Assembly: GCA_963210315.1 (NCBI GenBank)
Contig: OY723240.1
Span: 2,666,001-2,730,000, forward strand
Reading direction: 5' to 3'
From: Rhynchopus euleeides
Lineage: Eukaryota; Euglenozoa; Diplonemea; Diplonemida; Diplonemidae
Length of the DNA: 64,000 nucleotides
The notes below the pieces were generated by a model. The model was not told where the DNA came from and made no database searches. It was given only the letters and a program-made list of their open reading frames with translations. Of the stretch, positions 1-8,500 are shown in pieces. Position 1 is the stretch's first letter, and each line of letters begins with the position of its first letter. The position numbers were made by a program, and so were the translations under genes.

Positions 1-811
1 AACTCCCCCATGCCATTGGTGCACTGGGCCAAACTCCCCCAAACTCCCCCATGCCATTAGTGCACTGGGCCAAACTCCCACAAACTCCCCCATGCCATTG
101 GTGCACTGGGCCAAACTCCCCCAAACTCCCCCATGCCATTGGTGCACTGGGCCAAACTCCCACAAACTCCCCCATGCCATTGGTGCACTGGGCCAAACTC
201 CCACAAACTCCCCCATGCCATTAGTGCACTGGGCCAAACTCCCCCAAACTCCCCCATGCCATTAGTGCACTGGGCCAAACTCCCCCAAACTCCCCCATGC
301 CATTAGTGTACTGGGCCAAACTCCCACAAACTCCCCCATGCCATTGGTGCACTGGGCCAAACTCCCCCAAACTCCCCCATGCCATTAGTGCACTGGGCCA
401 AACTCCCCCAAACTCCCCCATGCCATTGGTGCACTGGGCCAAACTCCCCCAAACTCCCCCATGCCATTGGTGCACTGGGCCAAACTCCCCCAAACTCCCC
501 CATGCCATTAGTGCACTGGGCCAAACTCCCCCAAACTCCCCCATGCCATTGGTGCACTGGGCCAAACTCCCCCAAACTCCCCCATGCCATTAGTGCACTG
601 GGCCAAACTCCCCCAAACTCCCCCATGCCATTAGTGCACTGGGCCAAACTCCCCCAAACTCCCCCATACGAACTCCCCCAAACCCAAACTCCCCCAAACT
701 CACACAAACTCCCCCAAACTCCCCCATGCCATTAGTGCACTGGGCCAAACTCCCCCAAACTCCCCCATGCCATTAGTGCACTGGGCCAAACTCCCCCAAA
801 CTCCCCCATGC
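1..811. repeat. 41-bp satellite, left part
   Basis: Tandem 41-bp monomers with core CCATTRGTGCACTGGGCCAA followed by two AACTCCCCCA-like blocks. Monomers differ at a few fixed positions: ATTAG/ATTGG, GTGCAC/GTGTAC and CCCCC/CCCAC. Near 666-722 the pattern degenerates into short AACTCCCCCA runs. The array resumes at 5571 in the same orientation, so the DIRS-like element between the two parts is an insertion. Because 41 is not a multiple of 3, the array is open in many frames on both strands; these ORFs are not genes. Confidence 0.97.
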
Positions 812-1049
812 GAGAGGGGCCGAGCACCAACGCACACACAACCCGATTTCCTGATGAAGGGTGGTGGTGGTCGCGCCCCCGTCCAACCGTGCAACGCACG
901 TGGCGGAAACTGCACTATGCAGCAACAGTGATGAGAAACAACACAGCAAAAACAGCAAGCAAACAGCAACAGAAACCTCGCGCGCGCCGCTCCTCCCTAT
1001 TCTAAATCTCCCTTACCGTGGCGAAGCCACTCGACTAAAGTCGTTCGTA
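812..1049 (-). mobile_element. Unspliced 5' region of the DIRS-like family (relic)
   Basis: This block matches 21591-21830 closely, and its first ~39 bases match the 5' UTR of the element at 5172-5210. Read on the minus strand it goes from an A/T- and G-rich upstream part, through a CCACCACCACCCTTCATCAG tract, to GAAATCGGGTTGTG and then into satellite at 811. It looks like the genomic promoter and 5' UTR of the same element family before trans-splicing. It lies directly outside the left inverted repeat. The motif CTAAATCTCC at 1004-1013, the complement of the repeat's own end (1050-1059), suggests the junction of two element ends 36 bp apart. Whether it was inserted together with 1050-5570 is inference. 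Confidence 0.7.
850..880 (-). promoter_or_regulatory. Spliced-leader acceptor site
   Basis: On the minus strand a C-rich tract ends in CATCAG at 857-852, and the next base (850) begins GAAATCGGGT. In the element at 5201-5210 the same GAAATCGGGT is preceded not by CATCAG but by the spliced-leader exon. This comparison maps the acceptor AG at 852-851. The copy at 21628-21629 has the same AG. Confidence 0.8.
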
Positions 1050-1376
1050 GGAGATTTAGTGAATAGTGCGGAGCAAGTATCTTCGCGCGACGCGAGAAAC
1101 ACAACAAAGCAATAATTTGCCCAGAGGGCCGGAGAGAGGAGGGGGGACAGCCTGCCTAGTCAAGATCTGCGAGAGGGGCCGAGCACCAACGCACACACAA
1201 CCCAAGGGTCGCAGTTTCCGCGCCGCTCAGCCCACCCACGCAAACCCACCAGGCCGCACGTCGACCCCCTCCGTCACATACGGAGTTCTGTCGGACCCGC
1301 GGCACAGACGGCGAGACAGCTCGTCCGCGGGCATCCGATCCGTCGACATCCACACACTGAACACACATGCACCAAC
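1050..1376. repeat. Left inverted terminal repeat of the DIRS-like element
   Basis: It begins GGAGATTTAGTGAATAG and ends ...CACACATGCACCAAC, and matches 5570-5244 in reverse complement with one obvious mismatch near the inner end. It contains the last ~50 codons and stop of the RT-RNase H ORF (stop at 1227) and a 33-bp copy (1171-1203) of the element's 5' UTR block GAGAGGGGCCGAGCACC..., which also occurs at 5172-5204. A shared internal/terminal block of this kind is comparable with the internal complementary region of DIRS elements. Confidence 0.9.
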
Positions 1377-2900
1377 CCCGTCCAAGCGGTCGAACAACCG
1401 CCGCAGGACCCCATTCCCAACCCGAAGAGCGCAGTGCCCTTTGCCCAACACCGCCGTGACGGCGGCGTTGTCCCCAACAACCAGAATACGCCGGGCGCCG
1501 CGTGATACCGCGGCCGCCACGCCCCAAGCCATCGCGCGCATCTCCAACAGGAAAATGCCCTCAGGCCGCCCCCATACGCCCCAGCGCCGATGCGCACCCC
1601 ACTGCGCCCGCAGCTGGACCACCCAACCCCATCCTCCGTCGCTCGCATCAGTGTACACCACCGCGTCGAACAGCGACTCCGCCCCGACAACCGGCCGTGG
1701 TGCACGAAACACATCCGTCGCCAACCGCACCGCCGCCGCCCATTTCAAATCCCGCCGCACCGCGCCCGGCACGGCCACCGCCGACTCCCAATCGCACAAA
1801 CCCTCAGCCACCCGGCTACCCTGCGTCCGCACCCAATCCATCAGGTCTGGCACGTCGCACAGCCGATCTCCCAACGCGAAAAACGCCCACACCAGCGCAC
1901 CCACTACGCGCCACATCCTCCGCAGCCCAACGCTCGACGCGCCACACACCGCCGCAATCTCGGCGCGCACCCGCAAACGCCACTCCAACGGGAGGCGGCG
2001 CCCCCGCGCACGCAGGTCCCACTCACGGCCTGCGTACAGGAACCGCGAAGTCGGCTCCCACTCCCCCTTATCCGGGTGGAGCTCCGCCCCCGCGCCCTCC
2101 GCCCGCTGCACGAACCAGTCGCGCCGCCGCAACGTCTCGCCGACACCCCGCCCCAGCACGACCACGTCGTCGATCCACGCGGCACCCGACACGCCGCGCA
2201 GATCCCCCAACACCGCCTCCGCCGCCGCCTGCGCCACCGCCGGCGCCCACGACCACCCCATAGGCATCCGCGTGAACGCGAAAGCCCCGCCGCCCTGCCG
2301 CACCGAGAAGAACTCGCCAACCCCCGGGTCAAGGGGGAACTGCCAGAAGAACCCCCGGAAGTCCACCACGACCGCACGCGTCGCGTCACCCCCCAGCAGC
2401 AAGGCGTCCAACTCACGCGGCGACGGCAGCGTGAACGGCGGCGGCCGGGTCATACAGCAGTTCACCGGCCGGCAGTCGGCGATCAGCCTCGCCTTCCCCG
2501 ACGGCTTCGGCAGCGTCCAGATGGGCACCACACCCCGCAGACCCTCCGCTCGCCGCTTCCTCCGCAGCACCCCGGCGTCCACCGCCGCCCGCACCACCTC
2601 ATCCCCGACACGGGACGGCTTCCCCGGCAACACCGGGTCGGCAAACAGCTCCGCCCGGAAAGCGCCCACGCTCCGACACACCGCGAACAGGCCCCGGCGC
2701 TCCGGCGCGTACCGTTCCAAAACGTCGAAGTCGAGGATCCCCACCGGGAACCTGTCCAGCTCGACCCCCTCGCCCCTACCGGGCTCCCGCACACCCGCCA
2801 TCTCCTCCAGCACCCGCGACACATCCGGCTCCGCGGAGCCCCCGCCACCGGACACCTCCGGCTCGTACGCCGCAGCACCCGAACCGAACACCACGCTCAG
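1227..2900 (-). CDS. Reverse transcriptase-RNase H of DIRS-like element
   Basis: Polymerase for element replication. Visible RT motifs in order: LPKPSGKARLIADCRPVN (template-grip region), VVVDFRGFFWQFPL (catalytic Asp), FTRMPMGWSWAPAVAQ, and AWIDDVVVLGRG (catalytic DD; IDD replaces YADD). The RNase H domain follows: VVYTDASDGGWGWVV, LLEMRAMAWG, VVGDNAAVTAV and a C-terminal ADELSRR, giving the D-E-D-D set. The frame stays open upstream to 4193, overlapping the recombinase. I place the likely start of translated sequence where the recombinase stops (2897), because the RT lies in the -1 frame across TTATTACTGAGC and no AUG is evident there. Expression by frameshifting or reinitiation is inference. 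The C-terminus lies inside the left inverted repeat. Confidence 0.87.
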   Translation of the reverse strand: MSVVFGSGAAAYEPEVSGGGGSAEPDVSRVLEEMAGVREPGRGEGVELDRFPVGILDFDVLERYAPERRGLFAVCRSVGAFRAELFADPVLPGKPSRVGDEVVRAAVDAGVLRRKRRAEGLRGVVPIWTLPKPSGKARLIADCRPVNCCMTRPPPFTLPSPRELDALLLGGDATRAVVVDFRGFFWQFPLDPGVGEFFSVRQGGGAFAFTRMPMGWSWAPAVAQAAAEAVLGDLRGVSGAAWIDDVVVLGRGVGETLRRRDWFVQRAEGAGAELHPDKGEWEPTSRFLYAGREWDLRARGRRLPLEWRLRVRAEIAAVCGASSVGLRRMWRVVGALVWAFFALGDRLCDVPDLMDWVRTQGSRVAEGLCDWESAVAVPGAVRRDLKWAAAVRLATDVFRAPRPVVGAESLFDAVVYTDASDGGWGWVVQLRAQWGAHRRWGVWGRPEGIFLLEMRAMAWGVAAAVSRGARRILVVGDNAAVTAVLGKGHCALRVGNGVLRRLFDRLDGVGACVFSVWMSTDRMPADELSRRLCRGSDRTPYVTEGVDVRPGGFAWVG

Positions 2901-4045
2901 TAATAAGCGTGCTGCAGCCCGTCCGTCAGACGGGCCTCCCGCTTCCGCTGCGCCGTCGACGTCGACTGCAGGTAGCGGCGGGTTGTCTTCGACGACGCGT
3001 GGCGCAGCAGGTCGCGCAGCTCCTCCAACGATGCGCCGTCCTCCTCGCACACCTGCGCCGACCCCCGCCGCAGACTGTGCGTCCACGACCCCTCCGGCAA
3101 CGCCGCACGCACCCTCCTGCGCAGCCCGGCGTACTCGCCCTCCGTCGCGCAGAACAACTCCCGCGCCCCCGCCTGGCGCCTCGTCCGCAACCAACCCCGC
3201 ACCACTTCTGTCAGCGGCCCCGGCGGCACCCAGACCACCGGCCGCCACGCCAAAGCCTGCTTCTCCCGCATGGACACCTCCAGGCCCGTTCCGTCGTCCG
3301 TCAGCACCTCCGCCACGTCCGCCACCACGGTGTAGCGGACGTCCGCCAGCCTGGCACGCGTCACCCACGTCAGCGCCACGCACGCCGCCTCGCCCTCGTG
3401 CCCCGCCTCCTGCAGCGAGCGCACCGTCCGCAGCACGACGGGCGTGTCCACCGGGGGGGCCTGCCTCGGCCTCAGCATGATCGTAAAGCGCGTCAGCGCC
3501 TTCTGCACACCCAACACCCGCGCCGTCCGCAAACCCCGCACCCCATCCGCTTGCAGCGCCCGCAGCAGACGACCCACGTAGTCGCGGACCGTCCCCGGCG
3601 CCGCGCCCCCCCGCAGCTTTCCCCACGCGAAACGCAGCACCAGCTCGTCCGCTGGCGCGCCCGGGTGCTCCGCCTCCACCGCCGCGTACGCCCGCCGCAG
3701 CCAGTCGCGTTCCGTCGCACCGCGGACCCCCACCGCGAAGGTGTGCAGCTGGTCCCACTGCACGCTCTCGGCCAGGGCCCGCCCCAGCTGCTTTCCGTCC
3801 CGCTCCCGGAACAGCTCGTCCTCCAACTCCACACGTCGCGCGCGCGTCAACCCGGGCCCCGCCGCATCCGGCCCCGCATCCGCACGCTCCGGCACCCCCC
3901 GCACCGGCGCACCCAATTCCCCCGGCACGCCCCCAACCTCGCTCGCTGGCTCCGCCGGCCGCGGTCTGGGCGAGGACGCGCGCCTTCGCTGGCCAGGGCC
4001 CCGCCACATGTACCCTTGCCTTGGCGGGGAGGGCGGTCGGGACAC
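2897..4045 (-). CDS. Tyrosine recombinase of DIRS-like element
   Basis: 382-aa protein expected to integrate the circular DNA form. The catalytic fold is visible: TWVTRARLADVRYTVV holds the first conserved Arg, THSLRRGSAQ gives H-x-x-R, and LLRHASSKTTRRYLQ gives the second His and the nucleophilic Tyr. An N-terminal SAM-like region (about residues 90-170) includes a LRFAWGKLRGGAAPGTVRDYV stretch like the core-binding half of such enzymes. It is in the same frame as the Gag-like ORF but separated from it by a stop at 4100, with the first ATG at 4045. It overlaps the RT frame at its end. Confidence 0.9.
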   Translation of the reverse strand: MSRPPSPPRQGYMWRGPGQRRRASSPRPRPAEPASEVGGVPGELGAPVRGVPERADAGPDAAGPGLTRARRVELEDELFRERDGKQLGRALAESVQWDQLHTFAVGVRGATERDWLRRAYAAVEAEHPGAPADELVLRFAWGKLRGGAAPGTVRDYVGRLLRALQADGVRGLRTARVLGVQKALTRFTIMLRPRQAPPVDTPVVLRTVRSLQEAGHEGEAACVALTWVTRARLADVRYTVVADVAEVLTDDGTGLEVSMREKQALAWRPVVWVPPGPLTEVVRGWLRTRRQAGARELFCATEGEYAGLRRRVRAALPEGSWTHSLRRGSAQVCEEDGASLEELRDLLRHASSKTTRRYLQSTSTAQRKREARLTDGLQHAYY

Positions 4046-4099
4046 ACCCCCATCGGCTCGCAGACGCGGTTGGGCCCCCCGCGCCTGCTCCTCCTCCGG

Positions 4100-5140
4100 T
4101 CAGCGGCGGCCGAACAGGCGGCGCGTGGTTGGCGGGCCGCCCCCCCCGCCGTACGACCCGGTCGGCTTGCTGGCCGCCCCCCCCGGGCGCCAACCCCCAC
4201 CGCCACCGCCCCCGGCCCCGCCGTTTTTTGGCCCCTGCCGGGCCGCCGACCGCGCCGCCGCCTCCGCCGCTCGCCGCTCGGGGGGGATGTGGTCCTGGAG
4301 GACCAGCCGCTGCCGGTGCGCCCTGGCGGCCGCCTCACCCCCCTCCCCCAGCCACGCGAAATAGCTGAGGGCGTCCTCGAGCTTCGTGAGGACCGACTCC
4401 TCCGGGCTCCCCCGGAGGACCAGCGCGATGGCCTCCACCGCCAGCTCCGCCCCGTCGCGCGCCACCCCCTCACGCCTCGGCAGCCTGTCGCGCAGCGACC
4501 GGACGAGCTCGTCCGCGTGCGAGCTCCGGGCGTCGACGAAGCGTCGCCACTCCCCCGGGCACCGCACCACCCCCTCCGCCCCCACCGCGCGCTGCGGCTC
4601 CTCCGCCTCCCCCTCGCTGTCGCTGTCCCCCTGGCGGCGGCCCACCTTGCGCACCATCGCCTCGAGCAACTTCATGCTCTGGCGTTGCTGCTGGTGCATC
4701 AGGGCGATCACCTCGCCCATGCCCCCACCCGCCGCCGGCTGCTGGGGGGCCACCGAGGAGGAGGCCACCGGGGCCGTGGACTCCCCGCGGAGGCGCGCCA
4801 CCGACTCCGCCTGCCCCAGCCGCCCCGTGCACAGCTGCACCGTCGCCAGCAGCCTCACCAGCGCGATCCCCGACCAGTCGCCGACCCCCTGGACGAGCGC
4901 GTCCAGGGCCGACGGGAGGATGCGGTCCTGCGCGATGTTCTTCGTCGCAGCCTCCGCGAGCAAGCTCCTCAGGGTGCCGAGGAGGGCGGGGTACGGCACC
5001 TTCTGCCGGACGAGGCCCGCCTGCACCACGTCGACGTTCACCGCCGCGAGCTGCGCGGTCGGGGGGGACCAGTCGTACGACTGCCCTTTCCCCCCCTCCA
5101 GGTGCGCCTCCAGCTCGGCCAGAGTCTTGCACTCTGTCAT
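4100..5140 (-). CDS. Gag-like protein of DIRS-like element
   Basis: 346-aa first ORF. The start is the ATG at 5140 (MTECKTLAELEAHLEGG); the frame extends to 5197, but only through near-cognate codons in the 5' UTR. The protein is mostly alpha-helical and acidic to neutral, with a Ser/Ala/Pro spacer near residues 125-150, a helical stretch containing MHQQQRQSMKLLEAM, and a Gly/Arg-rich tail (GGAGGGGGGGWRPGG... RRLFGRR) that could bind RNA. No zinc knuckle is seen. Its position as first ORF after the spliced leader fits a nucleocapsid role; the function is inferred from position and composition only. Confidence 0.7.
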   Translation of the reverse strand: MTECKTLAELEAHLEGGKGQSYDWSPPTAQLAAVNVDVVQAGLVRQKVPYPALLGTLRSLLAEAATKNIAQDRILPSALDALVQGVGDWSGIALVRLLATVQLCTGRLGQAESVARLRGESTAPVASSSVAPQQPAAGGGMGEVIALMHQQQRQSMKLLEAMVRKVGRRQGDSDSEGEAEEPQRAVGAEGVVRCPGEWRRFVDARSSHADELVRSLRDRLPRREGVARDGAELAVEAIALVLRGSPEESVLTKLEDALSYFAWLGEGGEAAARAHRQRLVLQDHIPPERRAAEAAARSAARQGPKNGGAGGGGGGGWRPGGAASKPTGSYGGGGGPPTTRRLFGRR

Positions 5141-5210
5141 TGTTGTGTGTGTGTGCGGGTGTTTAAAAGGCGAGAGGGGCCGAGCACCAACGCACACACA
5201 ACCCGATTTC

Positions 5211-5248
5211 CAATGAAGTACAGAAACTGTAGCTTAAGAAATCGTTGG
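5211..5248 (-). other. Fossil spliced-leader exon joined to element 5' UTR
   Basis: On the minus strand positions 5248-5211 read CCAACGATTT ... TTCATTG (38 nt), identical in all 38 positions to the exon of the candidate SL RNA gene at 48697-48734. The next base starts GAAATCGGGTTGTG, the sequence that follows an intact AG acceptor at 852-851 and 21629-21628. The joint is exactly what trans-splicing would make. It is therefore a DNA copy of a trans-spliced transcript built into the element. Confidence 0.92.
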
Positions 5249-5570
5249 TACATGTGTGTTCAGTGTGTGGATGTCGACGGATCGGATGCCCGCGGACGAG
5301 CTGTCTCGCCGTCTGTGCCGCGGGTCCGACAGAACTCCGTATGTGACGGAGGGGGTCGACGTGCGGCCTGGTGGGTTTGCGTGGGTGGGCTGAGCGGCGC
5401 GGAAACTGCGACCCTTGGGTTGTGTGTGCGTTGGTGCTCGGCCCCTCTCGCAGATCTTGACTAGGCAGGCTGTCCCCCCTCCTCTCTCCGGCCCTCTGGG
5501 CAAATTATTGCTTTGTTGTGTTTCTCGCGTCGCGCGAAGATACTTGCTCCGCACTATTCACTAAATCTCC
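5244..5570. repeat. Right inverted terminal repeat of the DIRS-like element
   Basis: Reverse complement of 1050-1376. It therefore carries, on the plus strand, an untranslated duplicate of the RT ORF end (5262-5394). Its inner end GTTGGT overlaps the cap-proximal five bases of the spliced-leader exon at 5211-5248. Its outer end CTAAATCTCC meets satellite at 5571. Confidence 0.9.
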
Positions 5571-8500
5571 TGCCATTAGTGCACTGGGCCAAACTCCCCC
5601 AAACTCCCCCATGCCATTAGTGTACTGGGCCAAACTCCCCCAAACTCCCCCATGCCATTGGTGCACTGGGCCAAACTCCCCCAAACTCCCCCATGCCATT
5701 GGTGCACTGGGCCAAACTCCCCCAAACTCCCCCATGCCATTAGTGCACTGGGCCAAACTCCCCCAAACTCCCCCATGCCATTAGTGTACTGGGCCAAACT
5801 CCCACAAACTCCCCCATGCCATTGGTGCACTGGGCCAAACTCCCCCAAACTCCCCCATGCCATTAGTGCACTGGGCCAAACTCCCCCAAACTCCCCCATG
5901 CCATTACTGTACTGGGCCAAACTCCCCCAAACTCCCCCATGCCATTGGTGCACTGGGCCAAACTCCCCCAAACTCCCCCATGCCATTGGTGCACTGGGCC
6001 AAACTCCCCCAAACTCCCCCATGCCATTAGTGCACTGGGCCAAACTCCCCCAAACTCCCCCATGCCATTAGTGTACTGGGCCAAACTCCCACAAACTCCC
6101 CCATGCCATTGGTGCACTGGGCCAAACTCCCCCAAACTCCCCCATGCCATTAGTGTACTGGGCCAAACTCCCCCAAACTCCCCCATGCCATTGATGCACT
6201 GGGCCAAACTCCCCCAAACTCCCCCATGCCATTGGTGCACTGGGCCAAACTCCCCCAAACTCCCCCATGCCATTAGTGTACTGGGCCAAACTCCCCCAAA
6301 CTCCCCCATGCCATTAGTGTACTGGGCCAAACTCCCCCAAACTCCCCCATGCCATTGGTGCACTGGGCCAAACTCCCCCAAACTCCCCCATGCCATTGAT
6401 GCACTGGGCCAAACTCCCCCATGCCATTGATGCACTGGGCCAAACTCCCCCAAACTCCCCCATGCCATTAGTGCACTGGGCCAAACTCCCCCAAACTCCC
6501 CCATGCCATTGATGCACTGGGCGTAACTCCCCCAAACTCCCCCATGCCATTAGTGCACTGGGCCAAACTCCCCCAAACTCCCCCATGCCATTAGTGTACT
6601 GGGCCAAACTCCCCCAAACTCCCCCATGCCATTAGTGCACTGGGCCAAACTCCCCCAAACTCCCCCATGCCATTAGTGCACTGGGCCAAACTCCCCCAAA
6701 CTCCCCCATGCCATTAGTGCACTGGGCCAAACTCCCACAAACTCCCCCATGCCATTGATGCACTGGGCCAAACTCCCCCAAACTGCCCCATGCCATTGAT
6801 GCACTGGGCCAAACTCCCCCAAACTCCCCCATGCCATTGGTGCACTGGGCCAAACTCCCCCAAACTCCCCCATGCCATTAGTGCACTGGGCCAAACTCCC
6901 ACAAACTCCCCCATGCCATTGGTGCACTGGGCCAAACTCCCCCAAACTCCCCCATGCCATTGGTGCACTGGGCCAAACTCCCACAAACTCCCCCATGCCA
7001 TTAGTGCACTGGGCCAAACTCCCCCAAACTCCCCCATGCCATTAGTGCACTGGGCCAAACTCCCACAAACTCCCCCATGCCATTGATGCACTGGGCCAAA
7101 CTCCCCCAAACTCCCCCATGCCATTGGTGCACTGGGCCAAACTCCCCCAAACTCCCCCATGCCATTAGTGCACTGGGCCAAACTCCCCCAAACTCCCCCA
7201 TGCCATTGGTGCACTGGGCCAAACTCCCACAAACTCCCCCATGCCATTGGTGCACTGGGCCAAACTCCCCCAAACTCCCCCATGCCATTGATGCACTGGG
7301 CCAAACTCCCCCAAACTCCCCCATGCCATTGGTGCACTGGGCCAAACTCCCCCAAACTCCCCCATGCCATTGGTGCACTGGGCCAAACTCCCCCAAACTC
7401 CCCCATGCCATTGGTGCACTGGGCCAAACTCCCACAAACTCCCCCATGCCATTGGTGCACTGGGCCAAACTCCCCCAAACTCCCCCATGCCATTAGTGCA
7501 CTGGGCCAAACTCCCCCAAACTCCCCCATGCCATTGATGCACTGGGCCAAACTCCCCCAAACTCCCCCATGCCATTAGTGCACTGGGCCAAACTCCCCCA
7601 TGCCATTAGTGCACTGGGCCAAACTCCCCCAAACTCCCCCATGCCATTGGTGCACTGGGCCAAACTCCCCCAAACTCCCCCATGCCATTAGTGTACTGTG
7701 CCAAACTCCCCCAAACTCCCCCATGCCATTAGTGCACTGGGCCAAACTCCCCCAAACTCCCCCATGCCATTAGTGGACTGAGCCAAACTCCCCCAAACTC
7801 CCCCATGCCATTAGTGCACTGGGCCAAACTCCCACAAACTCCCCCATGCCATTGATGCACTGGGCCAAACTCCCCCAAACTCCCCCATGCCATTGATGCA
7901 CTGGGCCAAACTCCCCCAAACTCCCCCATGCCATTGGTGCACTGGGCCAAACTCCCCCAAACTCCCCCATGCCATTAGTGCACTGGGCCAAACTCCCACA
8001 AACTCCCCCATGCCATTGGTGCACTGGGCCAAACTCCCCCAAACTCCCCCATGCCATTGGTGCACTGGGCCAAACTCCCACAAACTCCCCCATGCCATTG
8101 GTGCACTGGGCCAAACTCCCCCAAACTCCCCCATGCCATTAGTGCACTGGGCCAAACTCCCACAAACTCCCCCATGCCATTGGTGCACTGGGCCAAACTC
8201 CCACAAACTCCCCCATGCCATTAGTGCACTGGGCCAAACTCCCCCAAACTCCCCCATGCCATTAGTGCACTGGGCCAAACTCCCCCAAACTCCCCCATGC
8301 CATTAGTGTACTGGGCCAAACTCCCACAAACTCCCCCATGCCATTGGTGCACTGGGCCAAACTCCCCCAAACTCCCCCATGCCATTAGTGCACTGGGCCA
8401 AACTCCCCCAAACTCCCCCATGCCATTGGTGCACTGGGCCAAACTCCCCCAAACTCCCCCATGCCATTAGTGCACTGGGCCAAACTCCCCCAAACTCCCC

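Larger units (their letters stand above)
1050..5570 (-). mobile_element. DIRS-like tyrosine-recombinase retroelement
   Basis: The element carries 327-bp inverted terminal repeats (1050-1376 and 5244-5570) and three minus-strand coding regions in the order Gag-like, tyrosine recombinase, RT-RNase H. It has no DDE integrase or aspartic protease. This gene set and the inverted repeats define the DIRS order of retrotransposons, although DIRS elements usually place the recombinase after the RT and many carry a methyltransferase, so the order here is atypical. The insertion interrupts the 41-bp satellite. The left flank ends CATGC and the right flank begins TGCCATT, leaving at most a 3-bp TGC overlap, as expected for recombinase-mediated insertion rather than a classical target-site duplication. 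All reading frames are open, so it may be recent. Confidence 0.88.

Noticed and set aside
812..1049. A solo LTR interpretation of the block repeated at 21591-21830
   Set aside because: No TG/CA ends or TSD; its relation to the SL-joined 5' UTR at 5172-5210 is explained better as an unspliced promoter/5' UTR region.
1066..5464. Plus-strand ORFs of ~800-850 codons (1066-3480 and 2909-5464)
   Set aside because: Pro/Arg/Ala-rich antisense shadows of the GC-rich minus-strand RT, recombinase and Gag-like genes, which carry real catalytic motifs.
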